A DNA stretch of 64,000 nt, taken from the NCBI GenBank assembly GCA_963701715.1, contig CAVPAX010000008.1:1-64000 (forward strand), in the 5' to 3' direction. A model generated the notes under the pieces. It worked only from the letters and a program-made list of their open reading frames with translations, was not told the origin of the DNA and searched no databases. Positions 1 to 9,027 of this stretch are shown one piece after another; within the stretch, counting starts at the first letter, position 1; every line of letters begins with the position of its first letter. The translations under genes and the position numbers were made by a program. The stretch is from Methylotenera_A sp963701715. GTDB lineage: Bacteria > Pseudomonadota > Gammaproteobacteria > Burkholderiales > Methylophilaceae.

Positions 1-1079
1 CCAGGGAAATGGTAGCTCAACCAACGGGATTTAGCTTTATCATCCAATTTAAAAGGCTGCTGACCTGTTTCACGCGCATAAAACGCATTGAAGTGTTCCA
101 GCAATATCAGACTATCTTCACCTAAATCACGCAATGGCGGAACCTTGACGGCAAATACACCTAAGCGATGATATAAATCAGACCTGAAATTACCGGCACG
201 CACTTCTGCACGCAAATCACGGTTGGTCGCGGCCACTACGCGCGCTTTGCTCTTGCGCACCTGTGTTTCGCCAACGCGCGTGTACTCACCGTTTTCTAAC
301 ACGCGCAATAATTTGGCCTGCATTTCCAGTGGTAATTCGCCTATTTCGTCCAAGAAAAGCGTACCTTCGCCCACCTCTTCAAAATAACCAGCATTGGCAG
401 TATTCGCGCCAGTAAAGGCGCCTTTGGCATGACCAAATAAAATGGACTCCGCCAACATAGGTGAAATAGCCGCGCAGTTAATGGATAAATAAGGCTGTTT
501 TGCGCGCTTGCTAAAGCGGTGAAAATTACTGGCGACACGTTCTTTACCGCTGCCAGATTCACCCTCGATCAACACTGGAAAAGGCGAATCAGCAAATTGG
601 CGAATTTGCGTAATCAATGTTTGCATTGGCAAACTCTCGCCAATCATGCCACCATTTTTATCTTCTGGCTGCTCGGTTAATTCAACACTTTGAACCTTTA
701 AAGAATTGAGTAGCAGCTCTTTTAAACGCTCAACATCACAAGGTTTAGGAATAAAATCGAGCGCACCTAAGGCCAGTGCGTGCTTCACATTTACATCGTC
801 ACTCTGGCCAGAAAGCACGTGGATTTTCATGCTGGGCGAGTGCGCCAGCAATTCACCAATCATCTTGAAACCTTCGTCAGGCTTATGCTGCATGGGAGGC
901 AGACCCAAATCAACCAAAGCAAGAGAGGGTGGTTCTTCCAACTGACGCAATAAGCTTTTAGCTTGCGCACGCGAATCTGCCACACACACTTCAAAGTGTT
1001 TGCTAAGCACATAGTGCAAAGTATCTGTAATGAGCGGGTCATCATCAATGATGATAAGCACCGGACGAGGCTCAGCCAT
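1..1079 (-). CDS. Sigma-54-dependent response regulator (PrsR-like), C-terminus outside window
   Basis: This gene reads leftwards and is cut by the window edge, so the DNA-binding end is not seen. The visible ~359 residues hold a receiver domain (acidic triad at D12-D14, probable phospho-acceptor D57 in VDLGLPP) and most of an AAA+ sigma-54 activator domain, with Walker A GESGSGKE, the sigma-54 contact loop GAFTGA and Walker B TLFLDEIGELP. The ATG at 1079 is preceded by AAGGA at good spacing. The receiver motif DLGLPP followed by EGF resembles PrsR, regulator of the PEP-CTERM/exopolysaccharide system; that assignment is an inference because the partner kinase and targets lie outside. An NtrC-class regulator of another pathway is the alternative. 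Confidence 0.85.
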   Translation of the reverse strand, partial: MAEPRPVLIIIDDDPLITDTLHYVLSKHFEVCVADSRAQAKSLLRQLEEPPSLALVDLGLPPMQHKPDEGFKMIGELLAHSPSMKIHVLSGQSDDVNVKHALALGALDFIPKPCDVERLKELLLNSLKVQSVELTEQPEDKNGGMIGESLPMQTLITQIRQFADSPFPVLIEGESGSGKERVASNFHRFSKRAKQPYLSINCAAISPMLAESILFGHAKGAFTGANTANAGYFEEVGEGTLFLDEIGELPLEMQAKLLRVLENGEYTRVGETQVRKSKARVVAATNRDLRAEVRAGNFRSDLYHRLGVFAVKVPPLRDLGEDSLILLEHFNAFYARETGQQPFKLDDKAKSRWLSYHFP

Positions 1080-1308
1080 TGATATATCCTTTTAATTTAA
1101 AACGATTATTATTGTTACACATACTATAACCGTTAAAAAGCAGGCTATCAATGGGAAGTATCTTGAAATCGGAATTCCGGGTGGCTTATAAAGCTTAAGA
1201 ACGCGGCTACTTCAAGTTGAGAGCGATAAGGAATTCGATAGAATTAATACTACGACGGGCCTTTAATATTAATGAAACCCTTAATGAGCGCCAAGCTAAA
1301 AACAAAAA

Positions 1309-2232
1309 TTAAAAAATTACAGGGAACATTTTCGACAATATCTCCCCGCCCTTTTCTAACATAAAGTACCTGAATGCTTCTGCTGCTTGAGAAGCATTGC
1401 GCTTGGTCAAGGCAACCACATGCCAAGTGCGAATGATTGGCGTGCTTTGAATATCTAAAATAGCTATTTGCTTATTAGTCACTTCGCTGCCTATCGTATG
1501 CAATGATACGAACGTGACGCCCAAATCTGCGATTACAGCTTGCTTTATGGTCTCATTACTGGACATTTCCATGCTAACAATTGGTGAGATATTATGTTCG
1601 GTGAAATACCTCTCCATAATGAATCTCGTTCCTGAACCTGGCTCTCTAGAAATAAATTCAAATTCATTTAAAGCTTCTGGAGGCAGATTTACTTTTCCTG
1701 CTAAAGGATTAAGAGGACTAGCAATAAACACATGTGGATGATTAGCAAACGGCTCTACGCGCGTATCAATTTCTTTAGGGGGCTGCCCCATAATTGCAAT
1801 ATCGATTTCACCATCACGCAGCAATTCTACAAGCTGCTGTCTGTTTCTAACTTCAATCTTGATTTGCAAGTTTGGATTATCTTTTTTAAATTCTGCTAAC
1901 ACTTGAGGTATAAAGTATTTGGCCGTACTTACCAATCCTATTTTGAGAATACTGATTGGAGTGCCACGTAAACGCTCCATCATTGTATTGGCTTCATTTA
2001 GAGTACTTGAAACTCGGCGCGCATAAAGTAAAAAATACTCTCCTGCTGTTGTAAGTCCGATCCTTTTGTTCTCCCTTATAAAAAGGCTAACACCCATATC
2101 CTCCTCCATTTCCTTAATTTGGAGAGAAACAGCAGGTGCCGTTATGTGTAGCTCTTCTGCTGCGCGTGAAAAACTCATGTGCTTTGTTGCGCTCAAGAAG
2201 ATTTTTATTTGCCGTATCGTTAGGTTTCGCAT
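1309..2232 (-). CDS. cbbR: CbbR, LysR-type regulator of the Calvin cycle cluster
   Basis: This is a 307-residue LysR-family regulator. It has an N-terminal winged helix-turn-helix (about residues 1-60, with FSRAAEELHITAPAVS) and a C-terminal effector-binding domain. The motif EPGSGTR near residue 198 is typical of CbbR proteins. The gene is divergent from cbbL with 117 bp between the start codons, the classical cbbR-cbbL arrangement. CbbR is known to activate cbb transcription in response to metabolites such as RuBP or NADPH; which ligand acts here cannot be read from sequence. The family call is certain, and the target follows from position. Confidence 0.92.
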   Translation of the reverse strand: MRNLTIRQIKIFLSATKHMSFSRAAEELHITAPAVSLQIKEMEEDMGVSLFIRENKRIGLTTAGEYFLLYARRVSSTLNEANTMMERLRGTPISILKIGLVSTAKYFIPQVLAEFKKDNPNLQIKIEVRNRQQLVELLRDGEIDIAIMGQPPKEIDTRVEPFANHPHVFIASPLNPLAGKVNLPPEALNEFEFISREPGSGTRFIMERYFTEHNISPIVSMEMSSNETIKQAVIADLGVTFVSLHTIGSEVTNKQIAILDIQSTPIIRTWHVVALTKRNASQAAEAFRYFMLEKGGEILSKMFPVIF

Positions 2233-2349
2233 AAGTAAAACTTAATTGTAAACAAAGTATTTATTAATATAACTTAACTAAAAACTTTTATACAGTAACG
2301 AATCAATGATGCTCGCATGATTTTTTGAATTTATAGTGGAAGGAAAATA
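2233..2349. promoter_or_regulatory. cbbR-cbbL divergent control region with candidate CbbR site
   Basis: The 117-bp spacer between the divergent genes is very AT-rich. At 2264-2276 it contains TTA-N7-TTA, which fits the TNA-N7-TNA pattern described for CbbR operators. The surrounding bases (2264-2277) read TTAATATAACTTAA, a T-rich/A-rich LysR-like palindrome. No strong -35/-10 pair is visible for cbbL, as expected for an activator-dependent promoter. A good ribosome binding site (GGAAGGA) lies just before cbbL. Confidence 0.5.
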
Positions 2350-3834
2350 ATGAGTACGCAAACGGACGGACGAATTACCGATATTAAGGAGCGCTATAAA
2401 GGTGGAGTTCTTAAATACAAGCAAATGGGGTATTGGCGCCCAGATTACGAGCCTAAAGACACTGATTTCATCTGTGTATTTCGCATCACGCCGCAAGAGG
2501 GTGTTGACCCAGAAGAAGCTGCGGCTGCAGTAGCAGGCGAATCATCGACCGCGACTTGGACGGTAGTATGGACAGATATGCTCACCGCTTATGAGGACTA
2601 TCAAGGTAAGGCATATCGTATAGACCAAGTACCGGGCACAGGCGCGGGTACTGACAAGGAGGCGCAGTATTTTGCGTATATTGCCTACGACCTTATTCTG
2701 TTTGAAGAAGGTTCCATTGCTAACGTAACTGCGTCTTTAATTGGCAATGTATTCAGCTTTAAACCACTCAAAGCCGCACGCTTGGAAGATATTCGCATCC
2801 CTGTAGCCTATGTTAAAACTTTTAAAGGGCCGCCTACAGGTATTATCGTTGAGCGCGAACGTCTGGACAAATATGGGCGCCCATTATTAGGGGCAACCAT
2901 GAAACCAAAACTTGGGCTTTCCGGCAAAAACTACGGTCGTGTGGTATATGAAGGACTTACTGGCGGGCTAGATTTCACTAAAGATGATGAAAATATCAAT
3001 AGCCAACCATTTATGCACTGGCGTGATCGTTTCTTGTTTTGTATGGAAGCAGTCAATAGAGCGCAAGCGAATAGCGGCGAAATTAAAGGACATTATCTCA
3101 ACATTACCGCAGCTACTATGGAAGATATGTATGAGCGGGCAGAGTTTGCTAAGGACCTAGGTTCAAATATTATCATGGTTGATTTAATCATCGGCTGGAC
3201 AGCAATTCAATCTATCAGCAATTGGGCGCGCAAAAACGATATGATTTTGCACATGCATCGTGCTGGTCATGGCACTTATACACGCCAAAAAAATCACGGT
3301 GTTTCATTCCGCGTCATGGCTAAATGGTTACGTCTGGCTGGCGTGGATCATCTGCATGCAGGCACGGCTGTAGGCAAATTGGAGGGCGACCCCATGACTG
3401 TTCAGGGCTACTACAATGTATGTCGCGATTCTTTCACAAAGCAAGATTTTTCACGTGGACTATTTTTTGATCAGGATTGGGCCGATTTGAAAAAAGTAAT
3501 GCCTGTAGCATCAGGTGGTATACATGCTGGGCAAATGCATCAATTGTTGCATCTCTTTGGAGATGATGTAGTCCTGCAATTTGGAGGCGGCACAATTGGC
3601 CATCCTGCAGGCATACAAGCGGGCGCTACCGCCAACCGTGTGGGCATTGAGTGTATGGTAAAGGCTCGCAACGAGGGTAAAGATATTCTCAATGAAGGGC
3701 CGGATATCCTGCGTGCAGCAGCCAAGTGGTGCAAGCCATTAGAACAGGCACTGGAAACTTGGAAAGATGTATCGTTCAACTATTCATCAACCGATACGCC
3801 AGATTTTGTTAACACGCCTACAACTTCCAATTAA
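2350..3834 (+). CDS. cbbL: RuBisCO large subunit, red-type form IC
   Basis: Carboxylates ribulose-1,5-bisphosphate in the cytoplasm. The protein is 494 residues, normal for red-type form I. Active-site landmarks are present: KPK at 185-187, the carbamylated lysine K211 with D213/E214 in FTKDDE, the HRAGHGTY segment, and loop 6 lysine K343 in GKLEGD. The HRAGHGTYTRQ segment and the N-terminal extension mark the red-type IC/ID lineage, not green-type IA. An extra RBS-like GGAAGGA precedes the ATG. It is the first gene of the cluster, 15 nt before cbbS, and is probably activated by CbbR. No catalytic residue appears to be missing. Confidence 0.98.
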   Translation: MSTQTDGRITDIKERYKGGVLKYKQMGYWRPDYEPKDTDFICVFRITPQEGVDPEEAAAAVAGESSTATWTVVWTDMLTAYEDYQGKAYRIDQVPGTGAGTDKEAQYFAYIAYDLILFEEGSIANVTASLIGNVFSFKPLKAARLEDIRIPVAYVKTFKGPPTGIIVERERLDKYGRPLLGATMKPKLGLSGKNYGRVVYEGLTGGLDFTKDDENINSQPFMHWRDRFLFCMEAVNRAQANSGEIKGHYLNITAATMEDMYERAEFAKDLGSNIIMVDLIIGWTAIQSISNWARKNDMILHMHRAGHGTYTRQKNHGVSFRVMAKWLRLAGVDHLHAGTAVGKLEGDPMTVQGYYNVCRDSFTKQDFSRGLFFDQDWADLKKVMPVASGGIHAGQMHQLLHLFGDDVVLQFGGGTIGHPAGIQAGATANRVGIECMVKARNEGKDILNEGPDILRAAAKWCKPLEQALETWKDVSFNYSSTDTPDFVNTPTTSN

Positions 3835-3849
3835 GCAAAGGAGCTAAAT

Positions 3850-4257
3850 ATGCATATTACCCAAGGTCAGTTTTCTTTTTTACCTCCGCTTACTGATGAT
3901 GAAATCAGAACTCAAGTCGATTATGCGATTAGCAAAGGTTGGGCAGTTTCAGTTGAATGGACAAATGATCCACATCCGCGGAATGTTTATTGGAATATGT
4001 GGGAGTTACCCATGTTTGAGATCAAAGATGGCGCAGCAGTGCTTTACGAGTTGCAGAATTGTCGTAAAGCCTGTCCAAATGCCTATATTAAAGTAAATGC
4101 GTTTGACAATACCCGTGGTGTTGAATCGATGGTGATGAGCTTTATTGTGAATCGTCCAGAGAGTGAGCCAGGTTTTGCTTTAATCCGTCAAGAAGCTGAA
4201 GGCCGCGTGATTCGCTATACTACACGCGCTTATAGCCAAGATACGCCACATGGCTAG
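3850..4257 (+). CDS. cbbS: RuBisCO small subunit, red-type
   Basis: This is a 135-residue small subunit that caps the L8 core to form L8S8 RuBisCO. The N-terminal TQGQFSFLPPLTDDEI and the internal YWNMWELPMF are characteristic. The C-terminal extension after about residue 105 (EAEGRVIRYTTRAYS) is the beta-hairpin extension of red-type small subunits. An AAAGGAG sits before the ATG. The gene follows cbbL by 15 nt and overlaps the start of cbbX by 8 nt, so translation of the two is probably coupled. Confidence 0.97.
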   Translation: MHITQGQFSFLPPLTDDEIRTQVDYAISKGWAVSVEWTNDPHPRNVYWNMWELPMFEIKDGAAVLYELQNCRKACPNAYIKVNAFDNTRGVESMVMSFIVNRPESEPGFALIRQEAEGRVIRYTTRAYSQDTPHG

Positions 4258-5137
4258 TATAGACCTACAGCAGATTCTCAAAGATGCCAATATCGCTGAG
4301 GTATTGGATAAGTTGGATCAAGACCTAATAGGACTTGCACCAGTTAAGCAGAGAATCAAAGAAATCGCTGCTTTTCTTGTCGTGTCGCGAGCACGAATGC
4401 AGTTGGGTATTGAAAGTTCTCAGCCAAATTTACATATGTGCTTTACAGGTAATCCCGGCACAGGAAAAACTACAGTTGCATTGCGTATGGCAGAAATGTT
4501 GCACCGCTTAGGTTATGTGCGCAAAGGTCATGTAGTCAGCGTAACGCGAGATGATTTAGTTGGACAATATATCGGTCACACAGCTCCTAAGACTAAAGAA
4601 GTACTCAAAAAGGCAATGGGTGGCGTGCTGTTTATTGATGAAGCATATTATTTGTACCGCCCTGAGAATGAGCGCGATTATGGGCAGGAAGCTATCGAAA
4701 TATTGCTGCAAGTGATGGAAAACAACCGCGATGATTTGGTAGTGATTCTGGCGGGATATAAAAACAGAATGGATACGTTCTTTCAATCGAATCCAGGCAT
4801 GTCTTCACGCATCGCACATCACATTGATTTTCCTGATTATTCGCAACTTGAATTGTTAGACATTGCCAGGAAAATGGTTGCTACAATGCATTATCAGTTT
4901 GATGAAAAAGCACTGATTGCTATGAGCGAATATATTAAACATAGACAAACACAGCCACACTTTGCCAATGCACGCTCGATTAGAAATGCGCTGGATAGAG
5001 CAAGGCTAAGACATGCTAATCGAGTGTTTGAACTTGCCTCAAACACTAACGCAGATGCTTCAATGGAAGATCTATCTACGATTACCGAAGCTGATATTCG
5101 CGCTTCTCGTGTGTTTGCTGGTTTAACTAGTAATTGA
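4250..5137 (+). CDS. cbbX: CbbX, red-type RuBisCO activase
   Basis: This AAA+ ATPase of 295 residues remodels inhibited red-type RuBisCO by pulling on the large-subunit C-terminus. Walker A is GNPGTGKTT at 67-75 and Walker B is VLFIDEA at about 126-132. A sensor/arginine segment (NPGMSSRIAHH) and a C-terminal helical domain follow. The length matches characterised CbbX proteins. The start overlaps cbbS by 8 nt. Its presence matches the red-type RuBisCO; no cbbQ/cbbO activase genes are seen. Confidence 0.96.
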   Translation: MASIDLQQILKDANIAEVLDKLDQDLIGLAPVKQRIKEIAAFLVVSRARMQLGIESSQPNLHMCFTGNPGTGKTTVALRMAEMLHRLGYVRKGHVVSVTRDDLVGQYIGHTAPKTKEVLKKAMGGVLFIDEAYYLYRPENERDYGQEAIEILLQVMENNRDDLVVILAGYKNRMDTFFQSNPGMSSRIAHHIDFPDYSQLELLDIARKMVATMHYQFDEKALIAMSEYIKHRQTQPHFANARSIRNALDRARLRHANRVFELASNTNADASMEDLSTITEADIRASRVFAGLTSN

Positions 5138-5175
5138 ATATTTAGCCGAGTGAATCTAGAAAAAGAGCCTGAAAT

Positions 5176-6231
5176 ATGAATACACATTACATCTCATTAG
5201 CTGACTTTTTAGTTGATTCTGGCCAAGACTTGGCGCCAAAAAATCTAGTTACTTTAATATTAACAATCGCAGATATTATTCAAGCGATTTCTGCGCTAAC
5301 CGAAAAGGGTGATTTGGGTGATATTTATGGCAAATTAGAAAGCCAAAATATTCAAGGCGAAACGCAAATGAAGCTGGATGTTTCGACTAATCAATTATTT
5401 ATTGACCACTTAACGAGGTGCGGTTTGGTGGCAGGATTGGCATCTGAAGAAATGGACGCACCATTACTAATTGCAGGCGACGGCAACAAAGGTGATTTTT
5501 TAGTGATTTTTGATCCATTGGATGGCTCGTCAAATGTGCCAGTTAATGTGTCTATAGGTTCAATATTTTCTATCCTTAATTCGCCAAAAAGCCATACACC
5601 AGAGGATAACGATTATCTGCAACCGGGCAACCAACAAGTCGCTGCCGGTTATGCTCTATACGGCCCTTGTACTATGCTGGTGCTGACAACCGGCAAGGGA
5701 ACACATGGCTTTACGCTAGATCGTGAAAATAATGCATTTTTGCTGACGCATCCGAATATGTCGATACCTGAAGACACTGTGGAATATGCTATTAACGCCA
5801 GCAATGAGCGATTTTGGGAGCCGCCGATTAAATCCTATATTGCGGAATGCAAACTAGGGGTAGTGGGTACGCGCGAGAAAGACTTCAATATGCGCTGGGT
5901 AGCTAGCATGGTGGCGGATATTCACCGCATCTTATTGCGTGGCGGGATATATCTCTATCCTAAAGACAAAAAAGATCTCACGAAGCCTGGAAGACTACGG
6001 CTAATGTACGAAGCGAATCCGATGGCGATGCTGGTTGAACAAGCAGGCGGATTGGCCTCTACAGGAAGGACACGCATCTTAGACATTCAACCAGAAGCCG
6101 TTCATCAGCGCATCCCTATCGCTATGGGATCACGTAACGAAGTGTTGCGGGTAGAGCGTTACCATACCGCTTATGACACAGGTGCAGATGAAGCATTGCC
6201 GTTGTTTAATGAACGTTCATTTTATAGGTAA
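5176..6231 (+). CDS. cbbF: Class I fructose-1,6-bisphosphatase
   Basis: Hydrolyses fructose-1,6-bisphosphate to fructose-6-phosphate (some Calvin cycle versions also act on sedoheptulose-bisphosphate). The protein is 351 residues. The metal-binding motif DPLDGSSN is at 113-120. The later segments LLRGGIYLYPKDKK and LMYEANPMAMLVEQAGG carry the substrate and metal site of class I enzymes. It lies 38 nt after cbbX and 18 nt before the PRK gene, consistent with one transcript. The cluster position supports the cbbF label; fbp would be an equally valid name. Confidence 0.95.
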   Translation: MNTHYISLADFLVDSGQDLAPKNLVTLILTIADIIQAISALTEKGDLGDIYGKLESQNIQGETQMKLDVSTNQLFIDHLTRCGLVAGLASEEMDAPLLIAGDGNKGDFLVIFDPLDGSSNVPVNVSIGSIFSILNSPKSHTPEDNDYLQPGNQQVAAGYALYGPCTMLVLTTGKGTHGFTLDRENNAFLLTHPNMSIPEDTVEYAINASNERFWEPPIKSYIAECKLGVVGTREKDFNMRWVASMVADIHRILLRGGIYLYPKDKKDLTKPGRLRLMYEANPMAMLVEQAGGLASTGRTRILDIQPEAVHQRIPIAMGSRNEVLRVERYHTAYDTGADEALPLFNERSFYR

Positions 6232-6249
6232 AGCATTTAAAGGGTCGAC

Positions 6250-7116
6250 ATGTCTAGAAAATATCCAATTATTGCAATAACTGGCTCATCTGGAGCCGGT
6301 ACTAGCTCTGTGATGGAAAGCTTTGAATACATATTTAGACGAGAAGGTATTAAGGCGCAAACGATTGAGGGTGACTCTATGCATCGCTATGAGCGCAAGG
6401 AAATGGACGCAAAATTAAGGAAATACAATAAAATCCCTGGCAGTCATTTTAGCCACTTTAGTCCAGAAGCCAATGAGCTGGCTGTACTTGCCGATAATTT
6501 CAAAAAATTTGGTGAAACGGGACAATGTAAAGTTCGTAAATATATCCATACCGATGTTGAAGGAGCGCCTTATAACCAGCCTGCAGGCACATTAACGCCA
6601 TGGCGCGATAGCGCGCCTGATTCCGATGTCTTGTTTTATGAAGGCTTGCATGGTGGATATGTTGGACCAGATGCCAATGTAGCAAAACATGTTGATTTGC
6701 TGGTCGGCGTTGTACCTATTATTAATCTTGAGTGGATACAAAAAATGCATCGAGATCAAAAAGTGCGCGGTTACTCCCATGAGGCTGTCGTAGATACTAT
6801 TTTGCGTCGCATGCCCGACTATGTACATCATATTTGCCCACAGTTTTCTCGAACGCATGTAAATTTCCAGCGTGTGCCTACAGTTGATACGTCAAATCCT
6901 TTTATTGCTAAACATATCCCGAGTGCAGATGAGAGCATGGTAGTCATTCGCTTTGCCCAGCCCAAGGGTATTGATTTCCCATATTTGCTCAACATGCTAC
7001 ATGACTCCATGATGACCAGACCTAATACCTTGGTTGTCCCGGGCGGAAAAATGGGATTGGCAATGCAACTTATTTTCACACCGATGATTCTGCGTTTAAT
7101 GAATCGCCGAGATTGA
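6250..7116 (+). CDS. cbbP: Phosphoribulokinase
   Basis: Phosphorylates ribulose-5-phosphate to ribulose-1,5-bisphosphate with ATP, the reaction that is diagnostic of the Calvin cycle. The protein is 288 residues, typical of the proteobacterial class I enzyme. The P-loop is GSSGAGTSS at 12-20. Catalytic and substrate segments include EGDSMHRYER, SHFSPEANE and FYEGLHGG. Class I enzymes are commonly activated by NADH and inhibited by AMP. AAAGGG precedes the ATG. Flanked by FBPase and aldolase genes on the same strand. Confidence 0.97.
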   Translation: MSRKYPIIAITGSSGAGTSSVMESFEYIFRREGIKAQTIEGDSMHRYERKEMDAKLRKYNKIPGSHFSHFSPEANELAVLADNFKKFGETGQCKVRKYIHTDVEGAPYNQPAGTLTPWRDSAPDSDVLFYEGLHGGYVGPDANVAKHVDLLVGVVPIINLEWIQKMHRDQKVRGYSHEAVVDTILRRMPDYVHHICPQFSRTHVNFQRVPTVDTSNPFIAKHIPSADESMVVIRFAQPKGIDFPYLLNMLHDSMMTRPNTLVVPGGKMGLAMQLIFTPMILRLMNRRD

Positions 7117-7149
7117 TTTATTGGCATGTTCTCCATAAGGATATAAATA

Positions 7150-8214
7150 GTGGCTTTGATTTCACTTAGACAGTTACTAGATCATGCAGCTGAGCATCAG
7201 TATGGGCTGCCAGCATTTAATGTTAATAACATGGAACAGATTCATGCGATTTTACAGGCCGCAGATGAAGTAGACAGTCCTGTTATTTTGCAGGCTTCAG
7301 CGGGTGCTAGAGGCTATGCAGGAGAACCTTTTTTGCGCAGATTGGTTGAAGCGGCTATTGAACAGTATCCGCATATTCCTTTGTGTATGCATCAAGATCA
7401 TGGCGCTTCACCATCCGTTTGTCAGGTGGCGATTCGCAGCGGATTTTCCAGTGTTATGATGGACGGCTCGCTAGAAAGTGATGCCAAAACCCCAGCCTCT
7501 TTTGACTATAACGTAGATGTAACCCGTCGCGTAGTTGAATCCGCCCATGCCGTAGGGGTTTCTGTAGAAGGCGAGCTTGGCTGTCTAGGTTCGCTGGAAA
7601 CCGGTCAGGCGGGGGAAGAAGATGGTAGCGGTGCAAAGGGCATTCTTAATCAATCACAATTACTTACCGATCCAGATGAAGCTGCCGAGTTTGTGAAAGC
7701 AACACAAGTTGATGCTTTGGCTATTGCGATTGGAACAAGTCATGGTGCTTACAAATTCAGCCGCCCTCCTACTGGAGATATTCTCGCTATCGACAGAATC
7801 AAAACCATTCACGCGCGTATTCCTAATACCCATTTGGTAATGCATGGCTCTTCAAGCGTAGAACAAGAATGGCTGCAAATGATTCGCGATTACGGCGGAC
7901 AGATTAAAGAGACTTATGGAGTGCCGGTTTCTGAAATTGTTGAAGGTATCAAAAACGGTGTGCGCAAAATCAACATTGATACAGATATTAGATTGGCCAT
8001 GACTGCTACTATGCGAAAAAAAATGGCTGAAAACCCTGAAGAGTTTGATCCGCGTGTATTTCTAAAAGCGGCAACTATTGCAGCCAAAAGTGTCTGTAAA
8101 AATCGGTTTGAGGCATTTGGTAGTGCTGGCCATGCTTCAAAAATCAAAGTAATTTCTTTAGAAGCAATGGCGGCTCGATATGCTAAAGGAGAGCTGGTAG
8201 CAATCGTTAGATAA
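7150..8214 (+). CDS. cbbA: Class II fructose-bisphosphate aldolase
   Basis: Zinc-dependent aldolase of 354 residues that joins glyceraldehyde-3-phosphate and DHAP. In the Calvin cycle, enzymes of this type also make sedoheptulose-1,7-bisphosphate. Zinc-binding and catalytic segments are visible: HQDHGAS, SVEGELG, and HGSSSVEQEW, followed by GVRKINIDTDIR. The length matches the Calvin-type class IIB CbbA proteins. The start is GTG at 7150, preceded by AAGGAT. It lies 33 nt after prk and 33 nt before tpiA. Confidence 0.95.
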   Translation: MALISLRQLLDHAAEHQYGLPAFNVNNMEQIHAILQAADEVDSPVILQASAGARGYAGEPFLRRLVEAAIEQYPHIPLCMHQDHGASPSVCQVAIRSGFSSVMMDGSLESDAKTPASFDYNVDVTRRVVESAHAVGVSVEGELGCLGSLETGQAGEEDGSGAKGILNQSQLLTDPDEAAEFVKATQVDALAIAIGTSHGAYKFSRPPTGDILAIDRIKTIHARIPNTHLVMHGSSSVEQEWLQMIRDYGGQIKETYGVPVSEIVEGIKNGVRKINIDTDIRLAMTATMRKKMAENPEEFDPRVFLKAATIAAKSVCKNRFEAFGSAGHASKIKVISLEAMAARYAKGELVAIVR

Positions 8215-8247
8215 ATAGTTTTTTCATTTGTTATTTCAAGGTTAAAA

Positions 8248-9003
8248 ATGAGACGCAAGTTAGTAGTAGGCAATTGGAAGATGAACGGCAGTATCGCAAG
8301 GAATAAACTGCTATTTGAGGGCGTGATTGCCGGCGTGCGTGATTTACGAAATGCTGATTATGTGTTGTGTGTTCCATACCCATACCTTTGTCAGGCTCAA
8401 ACTATATTGCAAGGTTCAAATGTGGCTTGGGGTGCACAAAATCTATGTGCTAATGAAGATACTGCACTAACTGGGGCTGTATCCCCTAATATGCTTGTAG
8501 ATTATGGGTGCACTTATGTAATTGTTGGACACTCCGAACGTCGCATTCAGTTACACGAGACCGACGATACAGCCGCAGCCAGATTTAGCGTAGCGCTAAA
8601 GGCTGGATTAATGCCAATATTTTGCATGGGTGAATCGAAAGAAGAACGAGAGTCTGATTGGACGGAATATGTGGTTGGACGACAACTGGATTCAATCATC
8701 AGGCGCTTTGACGCAGACTTGCTTAATAAGGCAGTGCTTGCCTATGAACCCCTATGGGCGGTCGGTACTGGCATTCCAGCCACACCAAAACAAGCTCAAG
8801 AAGTGCATAAATTTATTCGTGACCGTATTGCCAGATGCGATGCAAAAGTTGCTAAAAATGTACGCATTCTTTACGGAGGCAGCGTACAGCCAAATAATGC
8901 AGATGCATTATTTGCGATGCCTGACATTGATGGGGGGTTGGTAGGGCGTTGCTCATTAGATGCTAAGGCTTTTGTGGAAATTTGCAAATCCGCCTGTCGA
9001 TAA
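8248..9003 (+). CDS. tpiA: Triosephosphate isomerase
   Basis: Interconverts DHAP and glyceraldehyde-3-phosphate. The protein is 251 residues. Catalytic lysine K11 lies in GNWKMNG, catalytic histidine in VGHSERR, and catalytic glutamate in AYEPLWAVGTG. The phosphate-binding segment YGGSVQPNNA is near the C-terminus. It supplies the triose pool for the aldolase encoded just upstream. Finding tpiA inside a cbb cluster, away from secG, is less common and supports a dedicated operon. Confidence 0.96.
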   Translation: MRRKLVVGNWKMNGSIARNKLLFEGVIAGVRDLRNADYVLCVPYPYLCQAQTILQGSNVAWGAQNLCANEDTALTGAVSPNMLVDYGCTYVIVGHSERRIQLHETDDTAAARFSVALKAGLMPIFCMGESKEERESDWTEYVVGRQLDSIIRRFDADLLNKAVLAYEPLWAVGTGIPATPKQAQEVHKFIRDRIARCDAKVAKNVRILYGGSVQPNNADALFAMPDIDGGLVGRCSLDAKAFVEICKSACR

Positions 9004-9027
9004 ATAATTTTAATTCAAAGACAAAAA

